DNA of 28,387 nucleotides from an uncultured Eubacteriales bacterium. Lineage in GTDB: Bacteria > Bacillota_I > Bacilli_A > RF39 > UBA660. This document shows, in pieces, positions 8,128 to 15,591 of this stretch (position 1 is the stretch's first letter; each line of letters begins with the position of its first letter). The notes under the pieces are model-generated. The model did no database searches, was not told where the DNA came from, and saw only the letters and a list, made by a program, of their open reading frames with translations. The translations under genes were made by a program, and so were the position numbers. The stretch lies in contig CAJMAC010000013.1 in assembly GCA_905211265.1 (NCBI GenBank), positions 1-28,387 of the forward strand, in the 5' to 3' direction.

Positions 8128-8278
8128 TTATTTACTACGCTTTTTCTTGATATGTTGTTTTAATATTTTTTCTATTAGAATGGCTTCTACTTCACTAATG
8201 GGGGAAGTACTATCTAGAATAAAATTAATTATAATATAGGAAAATGCTAATAAACATAAAAATTATAAATATATTCAT
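8128..8278 (-). pseudogene. Small membrane protein, frameshifted
   Basis: The gene starts in a 4-nt ATGA overlap with the preceding small CDS and encodes a hydrophobic stretch (MNIFIIFMFISIFL) that stops after 17 codons at 8225. A +1 shift continues it as IIINFILDSTSPISEVEAIL and then a basic tail ending KKKRSK, stop at 8128. Together these give a roughly 50-residue protein with one membrane helix and a charged cytoplasmic tail. One extra base in the CCTATATTAT region explains the break. It could be a true lesion or a sequence error. Family not recognised. Confidence 0.5.
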
Positions 8279-8433
8279 TCTAATTGTCCTTCTAATTTCA
8301 ATTTTTCTTTATGTGGAAAGTTCTTATCAAATATTTCTAATTCTTTATTATCTATATTGGTATATACTTCTGGATCGGTATAGATACCTTCTTTTATATC
8401 AAATTTATCTTTATTTAATATTTTTATATTCAT
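8275..8433 (-). CDS. Small 52-aa soluble protein
   Basis: An ATG at 8433 opens 52 codons to a TGA at 8275. The product is acidic/lysine-rich and soluble (starts MNIKILNKDKFDIKEGIY, ends EGQLE). It overlaps the end of the upstream membrane-protein frame by 23 nt and the next small frame by ATGA, a packing typical of coupled cistrons. No clear ribosome site precedes it and no family is recognised, so it may itself be part of a decayed gene. Confidence 0.45.
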   Translation of the reverse strand: MNIKILNKDKFDIKEGIYTDPEVYTNIDNKELEIFDKNFPHKEKLKLEGQLE

Positions 8434-8877
8434 CATAGTTAATTTTAAATACACTTTGGATATAACGAACTTTGCAAATGTATGCTAATATAGTTTGAAT
8501 TAATCCTAGTGTAAAGAATGTTAATGATAATAAATTAAATGGTAATATAATAAATTGTATTGTTATCCATAACATTAATAAAATACCAAATATCATTTCT
8601 AAATCTTAAGATATTTTTTATTTTTAATTAACATAATAGATCCTACTATATTAGTAATACCATTTATTATTAATAAGCAAATACCGGAAAATAGATAATC
8701 ATTAAATAAAACGTTACTTAAAGGTAGTTCTTTAAAATAAATTAATAAGCAATTCATTTTAAGTAAACTACCTGTTTTATCAATAAACATTAAACCAGAT
8801 CCTATTATGGCATTAATACCTATAAATAAAGATATAATTAGTAATACTTTATTTCTTTTTATTTTTATATTCTTTTT
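8411..8877 (-). pseudogene. Four-helix small membrane protein, frameshifted
   Basis: Two open frames join into one four-helix membrane protein of a kind common in Firmicutes (short GSLLGL-like and SPFSN-like loops, then VNGIGN-like helix). The 5' frame runs from 8877 to the TAG at 8599; helix 1 is VLLIISLFIGINAIIGSGLM and helix 2 GICLLIINGITNIVGSIML. The 3' frame (8596-8411) supplies IFGILLMLWITIQFIIL and a fourth helix. Adding one A in CTTAAG near 8606 would restore the reading as KYLKDLEMIFG. No ATG, GTG or TTG precedes helix 1 in frame, and the first in-frame ATG (8790) is inside the protein. The gene thus carries two defects, or the sequence contains indel errors. Confidence 0.6.
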
Positions 8878-9115
8878 TTATTAATGTACCTAATACTTCA
8901 CCAAGTAAGAAACATATTGCAATATATAATCCTACATCTGCCTTTAATTTAATTATGTATTTTAATATTAGACCTATTATACTACCTAATAAAGTACCAT
9001 AAATCATACCATGCACTAAATAATTACTTTCTTTTTTCTTATTATTAACTACTATAACTATAATACTTATTCCTATTATTAACCAAGGAAAAACTGCTTT
9101 AAATAAACTTCCCAT
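8849..9115 (-). CDS. Small three-helix membrane protein
   Basis: 88 aa with three predicted membrane helices, near residues 6-24, 34-56 and 62-80, and a lysine-rich C-terminus (KKEYKNKKK). The second and third helices contain small-residue motifs (GTLLGSIIG, GEVLG) that favour close packing. It starts 4 bp after the DUF4097-like gene, so it is part of the same operon. No family is recognised. By context it may be an accessory subunit of the ABC exporter or of the LiaF-like stress system. Confidence 0.75.
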   Translation of the reverse strand: MGSLFKAVFPWLIIGISIIVIVVNNKKKESNYLVHGMIYGTLLGSIIGLILKYIIKLKADVGLYIAICFLLGEVLGTLIKKEYKNKKK

Positions 9116-9119
9116 ATTA

Positions 9120-9995
9120 TTACTCCTTAAAATCTATATTAATACTGCCTACTCCACCAGATATATTAATTATATTATCTCCAGTACCTATTGTGGTATC
9201 ATTTTTTATTTCTTCATCATTTACTTTTATTGTACCTATACCTTTATTTAATTTTAATTTATAGTTAGATATATTATCTAAAACATTTAAGTAGAAACTA
9301 CCTACGCCAATATCTATTTTATTTTTACCTGTTAATTTAGCATTAATGGTAGTTTTACCTACTCCTAAATCTAAGTCAAGGTTATTAATAATACCATTAT
9401 CAATATTTAATGTTCCTGCATCAGTATCTATATCTGTATTACTTGCAATAATATTATCAATATTAGTGGAACCTGCTCCTAAATCTAAATCGATATTATT
9501 TGCTATTATACTTGCTATATATAGTTTACCTGAACCATTATTTATTTCTACTTCAGTTAATTCTATGTTACTTGGTAAGTATAATATAACTTTTTGTTTA
9601 TTTTTAAATTTAATATTCCAAGTATTTTTTTCTTTTATAATAAGTGTTTTATCTTTTATTTTAGTAACTATATTATCACTATTAGTTTCTACTTTAAATT
9701 CCCCAGTATTTATTTCTAAATCACTATATGTTAAATCTATTTTAATATTATTAAATTCTTCTTGTGTAAGTTCTATATCTTTGGTAGGTTCTTCATTATT
9801 ACTATTATCATTAGTATTATCTTTTATATCATCAATTACATTTGTTATTTCTTCTTTTATATCATCATGTTCATTTGGACTTAGTATTTTATTTACTGTA
9901 TAACCTATTCCTAATATACTAGATATTATTACAAATATAAGAAATATACCAAATATTATAGATAAATATTTTATTACTTTTTGTAATGTTGTCAT
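9120..9995 (-). CDS. DUF4097-like anchored beta-repeat protein
   Basis: 291 aa. One membrane helix (about residues 10-35) is followed by an Asp/Asn/Glu-rich linker and a repetitive beta-strand domain (about 75-291) with recurring short motifs such as DLDLGAG, DIDTDAG, DLDLGVG and DIGVG. This pattern matches the DUF4097/DUF2807 right-handed beta-helix domain, found in LiaG-like proteins and putative adhesins. The domain would sit outside the membrane. Its start overlaps the LiaF-like stop as ATGA. Lia-type proteins respond to envelope damage in Bacilli; a similar role is inferred here. Confidence 0.8.
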   Translation of the reverse strand: MTTLQKVIKYLSIIFGIFLIFVIISSILGIGYTVNKILSPNEHDDIKEEITNVIDDIKDNTNDNSNNEEPTKDIELTQEEFNNIKIDLTYSDLEINTGEFKVETNSDNIVTKIKDKTLIIKEKNTWNIKFKNKQKVILYLPSNIELTEVEINNGSGKLYIASIIANNIDLDLGAGSTNIDNIIASNTDIDTDAGTLNIDNGIINNLDLDLGVGKTTINAKLTGKNKIDIGVGSFYLNVLDNISNYKLKLNKGIGTIKVNDEEIKNDTTIGTGDNIINISGGVGSINIDFKE

Positions 9996-10663
9996 TTTAT
10001 ATCAACTCCACCAAATAGACAGAAAGCATTAATATAAATTGTATGTTTATTATCATTAGTTATATCTTTTCTTTTATCTTCACAACCTCCGAAGATACTT
10101 GTAGATTTTATTTTAACATTAACATCATTACTTACTTTTAAATCTATTCCTCCGAAGACACTACAAGTATTTATTACAATGTCTTCTTTTAAGTTAATGT
10201 TAGTTAAATCTAATTCTACTCCTCCAAAGATAGCATTAATATTAGCACCATTAAAATCTTTGGAAGCACTAACTTTTTGTCCTGAGAATACTGCTGAATA
10301 TTCTTTATTATTATTGGTATCTATTTTCTTTATTTCTTTATTTATATCAGTACTGATAGTATTTTTTAGCACAATAGATAATCCTATCATAACAAGAATT
10401 ATAGGAAGTAATAAATTCCATACCATATTATAATCTATTATATCATTACTACCTAAGAATAAAAGTATTCCTATTATTAAACCTATTAAACTACCTGTTT
10501 TTTCTTTATCTGTTAATAAACCTATAAAACATGGAATAATTATAAAGAAACACCACCAACCATTAAAGAATAAATCAACACTTATTATATCTAATCTATT
10601 TAATCCTATTATTAAACCTATAATTATTAACACTAAACCCCATATAATATTATTTTTTTTCAT
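9992..10663 (-). CDS. LiaF-like membrane protein (LiaF N-terminal TM plus C-terminal beta domain)
   Basis: 223 aa. The N-terminal half has about four hydrophobic segments (residues 6-105) of the LiaF-TM type. The C-terminal half is a beta-repeat domain with three recurring FGG motifs (IFGGVELDL, VFGGIDLKV, IFGGCED) ending LFGGVDIK, characteristic of the cell-wall-active antibiotics response domain. In Bacillus, LiaF represses the LiaRS system; no LiaRS pair is visible here, and a TetR gene overlaps its start by 14 nt instead. It probably monitors the envelope or modulates the downstream exporter. Confidence 0.85.
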   Translation of the reverse strand: MKKNNIIWGLVLIIIGLIIGLNRLDIISVDLFFNGWWCFFIIIPCFIGLLTDKEKTGSLIGLIIGILLFLGSNDIIDYNMVWNLLLPIILVMIGLSIVLKNTISTDINKEIKKIDTNNNKEYSAVFSGQKVSASKDFNGANINAIFGGVELDLTNINLKEDIVINTCSVFGGIDLKVSNDVNVKIKSTSIFGGCEDKRKDITNDNKHTIYINAFCLFGGVDIK

Positions 10664-11273
10664 TTTGTACCTCCTTAAAATTAATATTTTTTATTACCCA
10701 TTTATTATCTGGATTTTCTTTTAAAAGCATAAGTGCTTGAAATTCATAAGATAATAAGTCTTTTATTTGATTATCTTTAAATTTAACTGTACCACTTGCT
10801 ACTAGGGATGCTATTCCTTGAGTAAATATCCACATTAAAACATGAAATGATTCTATTTCTTCATCACTTAAATTAGTACTTAGTCTTATAAATTTTGTTA
10901 ATTTATCATAATCTTCTTCATCTCTATCTACAAAACTTGTCATAAAATAATTACTATCACTCATAAATAATAATTTAAATAAGTTCTGTTCTTTTTTAGC
11001 AAATTCTACATATTTTATTCCTATTTGTTTATATTTAGGTAAGTCATCATTCATATTATCAAATAAGAATTTATAAAAATATTTTTCTATTTTATTATAT
11101 AATTGTTGTTTTAATTCTTCAGTATTTTTGAATTGATAATATATTGGTCTAATCGAAGAATTTAATTTCTTAGCTATTTCTCTATTACTAACACTATCTA
11201 TTCCTTTTTCTCTTGCTAATTCAAAGGCAGTATCTAATATCATATCTTTTGTTATCTTAGTAACATTTGCCAT
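10650..11273 (-). CDS. TetR-family transcriptional regulator
   Basis: 207 aa. The N-terminal helix-turn-helix (about residues 8-55) shows the family pattern: MILDTAFELAREKGIDSVSN, REIAKKL, then a recognition helix followed by IYYQFKNTEEL. The helical C-terminal ligand/dimer domain is unassigned, as is usual. It is first in the operon that continues into LiaF-like, DUF4097-like and ABC genes. An imperfect palindrome overlaps its -10 box, so it very likely represses its own operon. GGAAG lies before the ATG. Confidence 0.92.
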   Translation of the reverse strand: MANVTKITKDMILDTAFELAREKGIDSVSNREIAKKLNSSIRPIYYQFKNTEELKQQLYNKIEKYFYKFLFDNMNDDLPKYKQIGIKYVEFAKKEQNLFKLLFMSDSNYFMTSFVDRDEEDYDKLTKFIRLSTNLSDEEIESFHVLMWIFTQGIASLVASGTVKFKDNQIKDLLSYEFQALMLLKENPDNKWVIKNINFKEVQNEKK

Positions 11274-11291
11274 ATCATCACTTCCAATAAT

Positions 11292-11320
11292 ATTGTATCA
11301 CGTGGTACAATAAAAGTAAA
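11292..11320 (-). promoter_or_regulatory. Promoter of the TetR-LiaF-ABC operon
   Basis: Minus-strand TTTACT (11320-11315) and TACAAT (11297-11292) are spaced 17 bp, just upstream of the TetR gene. The palindrome at 11293-11310 fills the spacer and the -10. Confidence 0.75.
11293..11310. promoter_or_regulatory. Palindromic operator, probable TetR site
   Basis: An 18-bp palindrome, TTGTAyCACGTGrTACAA (16 of 18 bases symmetric, CACGTG at the centre), overlaps the -10 box of the TetR gene. Size and placement fit an autoregulatory TetR-family operator. Confidence 0.75.
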
Positions 11321-11321
11321 G

Positions 11322-11362
11322 AAAAATTACTAATTTAATTAATAAATTTATAACTAGTAATT
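11322..11362 (-). terminator. Terminator after the JAMM-like gene
   Basis: Minus strand: AATTACTA and TAGTAATT form an 8-bp stem around an AT-rich 22-nt loop that can fold further, followed by a short T run. It would close the phosphatidyltransferase-serS-JAMM operon. Confidence 0.5.
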
Positions 11363-12143
11363 ATTTTTCTTTTATAGGTTTATTTTTTTCATATACTATA
11401 ACATTTTCATAATCTATTTCATCATTTTTATTTAACTTGGTAATGTATATGTTAGTTAGTCTTTTATAAAAGTCATTGTCTTTTTCTATCATACATATTT
11501 CACCATTAAACATAATTATTGTATCTAATACATGTTTAAATTTATTTGGATAAATTCTACTTATTTGTTCATATAAACTATCATATGATACTAAATCTTG
11601 GAGTGATACATTTAATCCTGGCTCTCTTATATCATTATATTCTTTAAAACTAGAATCCATATAATTAGCAATAGTAGTTTTTCTTTCTTCTTCGCTAGTT
11701 AATGGATGGGTATGACCAAAACTTATTAAGTCATAATTATTTTTAACTGCCCATTCTATATATTTCTGTAATTTATTAGTATCTACTGAAGTTAGTCTAT
11801 TAGATAAATTATTACCACTTACATCTAATAAATGATCAATTATATAATAGGTGCCATCATCACTATTAATAGATTTACCTATTAGTAGGAATGAATATTC
11901 TTTGGAAGTTGCTCCTAAAGAACTAATTTTACTAACTAAGTCATTATATTTTTTTGATGAAGTAATAGAAAAATATACATCATCGCCATTGCTATTAAAT
12001 ATAGTAACAGGTATTGGAGTATCAGTTATATCTATATTAGTACCATTAAGTTTTTCATTTATAATGTCATTACTAGTAGTAACAATGTCTTCTAAGTTTT
12101 CATTATAAATACTTGAACTTCTATATTCTTGAATTGTTTTCAT
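11361..12143 (-). CDS. JAMM/MPN-like metalloprotease domain protein
   Basis: 260 aa. The middle looks like a JAB/MPN fold: EYSFLLIGK with Glu82, then a YYIIDHLLDV strand, then FGHTHP with His144 and His146. A later VSLQD supplies Ser180 and Asp183, giving the JAMM set E...HxH...Sx2D. The gap between HxH and Ser is about 33 residues instead of the usual 7, so a loop is inserted or the assignment of Ser/Asp is off. Zn-dependent isopeptidase or peptidase activity is inferred. It starts 2 bp after serS, in the same operon. There is no signal peptide, so it is cytosolic. Confidence 0.6.
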   Translation of the reverse strand: MKTIQEYRSSSIYNENLEDIVTTSNDIINEKLNGTNIDITDTPIPVTIFNSNGDDVYFSITSSKKYNDLVSKISSLGATSKEYSFLLIGKSINSDDGTYYIIDHLLDVSGNNLSNRLTSVDTNKLQKYIEWAVKNNYDLISFGHTHPLTSEEERKTTIANYMDSSFKEYNDIREPGLNVSLQDLVSYDSLYEQISRIYPNKFKHVLDTIIMFNGEICMIEKDNDFYKRLTNIYITKLNKNDEIDYENVIVYEKNKPIKEK

Positions 12144-12145
12144 AA

Positions 12146-13435
12146 TTAATTTTTCTTTTTACCAATATATTCCATTCCACCCATATATGGTCTTAAGGAA
12201 ATTGGTATTTTAACTGTTCCATCTTCTTGATAATTATTTTCAAGGAAAGCAATTAATCCTCTTGGTGAAGCAAGTACTGTATTATTTAAAGTTGCTACTA
12301 AATAGTTGCCTTTTTCTCCTTTGGCTCTAATAGATAATCTTCTTGCTTGAGCGTCTCCTAGTGTTGAACATGAACCAACTTCAAAATATTTCTTTTGTCT
12401 AGGACTCCATGCTTCAACATCACATGATTTAACTTTTAAATCTGCTAAATCGCCTGAACAACATTCTAGTGTTCTAACAGGAATATCTAGACTTCTAAAG
12501 AATTCTACTGTATAACTCCACATTTTATTATACCATTCCATTGACTCAGATATTTTACATAAAACTATCATTTCTTGTTTTTCAAATTGATGTACTCTAT
12601 AAAGTCCTCTTTCTTCAAGTCCGTGGGAACCAACTTCTTTTCTAAAACATGGTGAATATGAAGTTAAAGTTATTGGCAAACTTTTTTCATCAATTAATTC
12701 TCCTTTAAATCTGCCTATCATAGAGTGTTCACTTGTACCAATTAAATATAAATCTTCATTTTCAATTTTATACATCATGGCATCCATTTCTGCGAATGAC
12801 ATAACACCATTAACTACATCACTTCTTATCATAAATGGAGGTATGCAATAAGTAAATCCTTTATTTATCATAAAATCTCTTGCATAAGTTAACATTGCTG
12901 AATGTAATCTTGCAATATCTCCGGTTAAATAATAAAATCCATTACCACTTGTCCTACCTGCAGACTCTTTATCAAGTCCACTTAATGATTCACAAATATC
13001 AGCATGATATGGTATTTCGTAAGAAGGTACAATAGGTTCACCAAACTTTTCTATTTCAACATTCTCACTATCATCTTTACCTATCGGAACACTTTCATCT
13101 ATTATATTTGGTATAACCATCATTTTTTCTTTAATAGTAGTTTCTAATGCAATTTCTTTTTCTTCTAAAGCTTTTAATTCATTATTTATTTTTACTACTT
13201 CTTCTTTTAATTCATTAGCCTTGTCTACTTCTTTGTTTCTCATACAAATACCAATTTCATTTGAAGTGGTATTTCTTTTATTACGAAGTGAATCAGCATA
13301 TGTTTTAGATTCTCTTAATTCTTTGTCTAGATCATACACTTCATCTACTAAAACTAATTTTTCATCTTGAAATTTCTTTTTAATATTTTCTTTTACGATA
13401 TCTCTATTATTTCTTATTATATTAATGTCTATCAT
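12146..13435 (-). CDS. serS: Seryl-tRNA synthetase
   Basis: Class II synthetase that charges tRNA-Ser, and also tRNA-Sec where present. The N-terminal antiparallel coiled-coil arm spans about residues 25-105. The catalytic core follows, with motif 2 around FRKEVGSHGLEERGLYRVHQ, motif 3 near the C-terminus (ISLRPYMGG), and the family segments TSEHS and QFEKQEM. The 429-aa length is standard. It overlaps the end of the upstream phosphatidyltransferase by 14 nt, an unusual neighbour, and is followed 2 bp later by the JAMM-like gene. No T-box leader is present, as the gene is internal to an operon. Confidence 0.98.
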   Translation of the reverse strand: MIDINIIRNNRDIVKENIKKKFQDEKLVLVDEVYDLDKELRESKTYADSLRNKRNTTSNEIGICMRNKEVDKANELKEEVVKINNELKALEEKEIALETTIKEKMMVIPNIIDESVPIGKDDSENVEIEKFGEPIVPSYEIPYHADICESLSGLDKESAGRTSGNGFYYLTGDIARLHSAMLTYARDFMINKGFTYCIPPFMIRSDVVNGVMSFAEMDAMMYKIENEDLYLIGTSEHSMIGRFKGELIDEKSLPITLTSYSPCFRKEVGSHGLEERGLYRVHQFEKQEMIVLCKISESMEWYNKMWSYTVEFFRSLDIPVRTLECCSGDLADLKVKSCDVEAWSPRQKKYFEVGSCSTLGDAQARRLSIRAKGEKGNYLVATLNNTVLASPRGLIAFLENNYQEDGTVKIPISLRPYMGGMEYIGKKKN

Positions 13436-14102
13436 TGTAATCCTTCTTTCTTATTAATTTCTTCACTTTATTATTTACTATTTTATTATTAAATGTATTT
13501 GTGTATTCTTTTTTATTACTAATACTTTTATCTAATTCGTTATAATTATTAACTATATTATTTTTTATTTCTTTATCTTCTTTTCTATATCTTTTGAGTT
13601 GTTCATTGTATGCTAAAATTGAACCTATTTGTAAGGTAACTGATGCGATAAGTAAAGGAATAAATGCTGTTACTAAGTTAGTAACTTCAACAATTGCAAG
13701 TCCTAATATCATCGTAGGAAACAATACAATTGTTTTAAACTTTCCTATTTTTTCAGTATGTGTTTTATGATACTTGTTATTTGAATAAATATTTATCGTC
13801 GATATTGCGCTTTCTAATATTAAAGGTAATATCATTAAATAATTACCTAATATAATCGAGGGAATAAGTAGGGATAAAGCAAATATTTTATCACTTACTG
13901 CATCTAATTTTTTACCTGTTTCACTTACTGCATTTAATTTTCTTGCTAAAAATCCATCAAATGCATCACTAACTGCACCATAAACATACGAAGCAATAGC
14001 TAAAGGTATGTTACCTAAGATAAATAAAGTTGCACCACATATACAAGATATTATTCTAGTTATTGTTACCAGATTTGGTATATATTTCTTTATATTTTTC
14101 AT
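13422..14102 (-). CDS. CDP-alcohol phosphatidyltransferase
   Basis: Integral membrane enzyme that transfers a phosphatidyl group from CDP-diacylglycerol to an alcohol. The diagnostic motif D-x2-DG-x2-AR-x8-G-x3-D-x3-D is complete (DAFDGFLAR ... GKKLDAVSD, about residues 46-71). Around six membrane helices fill residues 8-170. The N-terminal NLVTITRI is typical of PgsA-like enzymes, so glycerol-3-phosphate is the likeliest acceptor, though PssA cannot be excluded. The last 50 residues are a Lys/Asn-rich cytosolic tail not usual for PgsA. It is first in the operon with serS, with its own promoter and an AGGGGG ribosome site. Confidence 0.88.
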   Translation of the reverse strand: MKNIKKYIPNLVTITRIISCICGATLFILGNIPLAIASYVYGAVSDAFDGFLARKLNAVSETGKKLDAVSDKIFALSLLIPSIILGNYLMILPLILESAISTINIYSNNKYHKTHTEKIGKFKTIVLFPTMILGLAIVEVTNLVTAFIPLLIASVTLQIGSILAYNEQLKRYRKEDKEIKNNIVNNYNELDKSISNKKEYTNTFNNKIVNNKVKKLIRKKDYNDRH

Positions 14103-14128
14103 GATATCCCCCTAAAAATTATAAACTA

Positions 14129-14157
14129 ATTATATAATATTTTTTTATAAAAAGCAA
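14129..14157 (-). promoter_or_regulatory. Promoter of the phosphatidyltransferase-serS operon
   Basis: Minus-strand TTGCTT (14157-14152) and TATAAT (14134-14129), 17-bp spacer. It is divergent from the plus-strand promoter at 14163; the -35 boxes are five bases apart. Confidence 0.85.
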
Positions 14158-14162
14158 TATTA

Positions 14163-14191
14163 TTGACTTAGAATTACTTATATATTATAAT
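14163..14191 (+). promoter_or_regulatory. Promoter of the COG2426-like gene
   Basis: TTGACT (14163-14168) and TATAAT (14186-14191) with a 17-bp spacer, 22 bp before the start codon. AGGAAGG follows as ribosome site. Confidence 0.92.
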
Positions 14192-14212
14192 TAATTCTAG
14201 GAAGGTGTTTTT

Positions 14213-14710
14213 ATGACAGAAACGATAGTTAATTTTTTTATAAATTTATTTAATGGATTAAATAAAAATGCTCTTATATTCATTGTATCAATGTTACCAA
14301 TTGTAGAATTACGTGGTGGTTTAATTGCTGCTTCTATTTTACATGTAGAATTTATTAAAGCATTTGTTATTTGTTTTATAGGTAATATATTACCTGTTCC
14401 ATTTATATTACTTTTAATAGAAAAAATATTTGATTTATTAAAAGAATGGAAACCTACTAAAAAATTAGTAACAAAAATAGAAGATAAGACTTATAAGAAA
14501 AAAGATCAAATAACTAAATATGGTTATTTAGGATTATTACTCTTTGTAGGTATACCATTACCTGGAACTGGTGCTTGGACTGGTACATTACTTGCGGTAT
14601 TACTTAATTTGAATAAAAAGAAATCATTTATTTATATTTCACTTGGAGTACTTTTAGCAGGTATAATTATGAGTATAATATCTTATGGAATATTAGGACA
14701 AATATTTTAA
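14213..14710 (+). CDS. COG2426 / 'small multi-drug export' family membrane protein
   Basis: 165 aa, the only clear plus-strand gene here. The family signature is visible: SMLPIVELRGGLIAA near residues 24-38, then GNILPVPFILL, a basic cytoplasmic loop (about 80-105), and GIPLPGTGAWTGTLLA near 117-132. Four to five membrane segments. The duplicated re-entrant pattern (ELRGG and PLPGTGAWTG) is like that of DedA-type lipid carriers. The multidrug label is historical and its true substrate is not established. It is monocistronic, with its own strong promoter and terminator. Confidence 0.88.
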   Translation: MTETIVNFFINLFNGLNKNALIFIVSMLPIVELRGGLIAASILHVEFIKAFVICFIGNILPVPFILLLIEKIFDLLKEWKPTKKLVTKIEDKTYKKKDQITKYGYLGLLLFVGIPLPGTGAWTGTLLAVLLNLNKKKSFIYISLGVLLAGIIMSIISYGILGQIF

Positions 14711-14715
14711 ATTAA

Positions 14716-14743
14716 AAGAGTTCACACGAACTCTTATTTTTTT
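14716..14743. terminator. Bidirectional terminator between converging genes
   Basis: A perfect 8-bp stem (AAGAGTTC / GAACTCTT, loop ACAC) is followed by ATTTTTTT on the plus strand and by TTTTAAT on the minus strand. The minus-strand gene's TAA stop (14736-14734) overlaps the stem and T tract. Confidence 0.9.
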
Positions 14744-15399
14744 GTAATTAAATCTATTGGTTTTTTATAGTCTTCGAATACTTTACTTAATCTTTTTACA
14801 GGGTTATTACTATAAGAAAATATATCATCTGTCATACTCCATATATGTGCAGGTACTTTTCCCATTACACTAGATACATAGTATAAATATATTTTTTTAA
14901 ATAATTCCATTAATCTAGCTATATTTATTTCTCTAATTTCTTCAATTGATAAACTACTTTTAATATATCTGTCAAAATCAATCATTGTAATATTACTTCC
15001 AATCAAACAATTTTTTAACCATATATCATTTGCAATAATTCTATTATCAGATAGTGTTTTAAAACTATTATATAGAGCATTAAAATTATCTAGAAAATAC
15101 TCTTTGGGCATAAATAATATATTTTTTGTTATAGTATTATAATAATTCATAGTATAACCTGATAATTCTCCATTTTCATTATATATCATATTACCTAGTT
15201 TACAAAAATTATCTAAATTCAATGATTTTAATAAATCAAATATTTCTTTTTCTATTTTTAGCATAGAATCAATATAATACATTTTAACACATTCATTAGC
15301 ATTTAAATAATATATAGCGCCTTCCTTGCCTTTTCCTACTCTATTGGTTAAATCACCATTATATGTGAATTCACTGCCATCTTCTAAATAATATTTCAT
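14734..15399 (-). CDS. Kinase-fold protein (protein-kinase-like)
   Basis: 221 aa from the chosen start. A Gly-rich loop is visible (G22-x-G24-x2-G27), then a VAIK-like Lys39 (CVKMYY). A D-x4-N catalytic-loop match follows (D125-IWLK-N130), then a DFD at 141-143 in place of DFG. The His-Arg before the catalytic Asp is replaced by Ala-Asn. Spacing fits a small protein-kinase or Rio/lipopolysaccharide-kinase-like fold. The start at 15399 is preferred because AGGGGG stands just before it. A longer ATG at 15432 is too far upstream: the promoter -10 at 15423-15428 lies only 24 bases before the chosen start. Substrate unknown. Confidence 0.7.
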   Translation of the reverse strand: MKYYLEDGSEFTYNGDLTNRVGKGKEGAIYYLNANECVKMYYIDSMLKIEKEIFDLLKSLNLDNFCKLGNMIYNENGELSGYTMNYYNTITKNILFMPKEYFLDNFNALYNSFKTLSDNRIIANDIWLKNCLIGSNITMIDFDRYIKSSLSIEEIREINIARLMELFKKIYLYYVSSVMGKVPAHIWSMTDDIFSYSNNPVKRLSKVFEDYKKPIDLITKK

Positions 15400-15422
15400 A
15401 TTGTCCCCCTTAGATGGTATGT

Positions 15423-15451
15423 ATTCTAGCATATTTTATTAAATAATGCAA
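15423..15451 (-). promoter_or_regulatory. Promoter of the kinase-fold gene
   Basis: Minus-strand TTGCAT (15451-15446), 17-bp spacer and TAGAAT (15428-15423) preceded by the extended TGC. The predicted transcript start lies downstream of the ATG at 15432, which supports the start at 15399. Confidence 0.8.
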
Positions 15452-15567
15452 TAATATTTTTTAATAATTATAAATATTGAAATTATTCATAAGTTCAATA
15501 TTTCTTTAAACAACTAAGATTTTAGGCATTTAAAGCCTTGGAATAACCTTACCTTTATAAGCCAAAG

Positions 15568-15591
15568 AAAAATAACTAGATTACTCTAATT
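15568..15591 (-). terminator. Terminator of the PBP gene
   Basis: The stem AATTAGA / TCTAGTT (one G-U pair) is capped by a GTAA GNRA loop and followed by ATTTTTC. The PBP stop codon lies in the stem and loop edge. Confidence 0.75.

Noticed and set aside
8244..8438. Plus-strand 64-codon hydrophobic frame
   Set aside because: Antisense to the small minus-strand genes at 8275-8433; lacks a ribosome site.
9346..9903. Plus-strand 185-codon frame
   Set aside because: Mirror of the repetitive DUF4097-like coding region; the repeats keep the opposite strand open.
15400..15432. Longer N-terminus for the kinase-fold gene
   Set aside because: The in-frame ATG at 15432 lies upstream of the predicted transcription start, and a strong ribosome site precedes 15399.
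15480..15567. GGC/GCC inverted repeats after the PBP gene as a small RNA
   Set aside because: Stems are only four pairs and no promoter was visible; nothing beyond possible 3' sequence.
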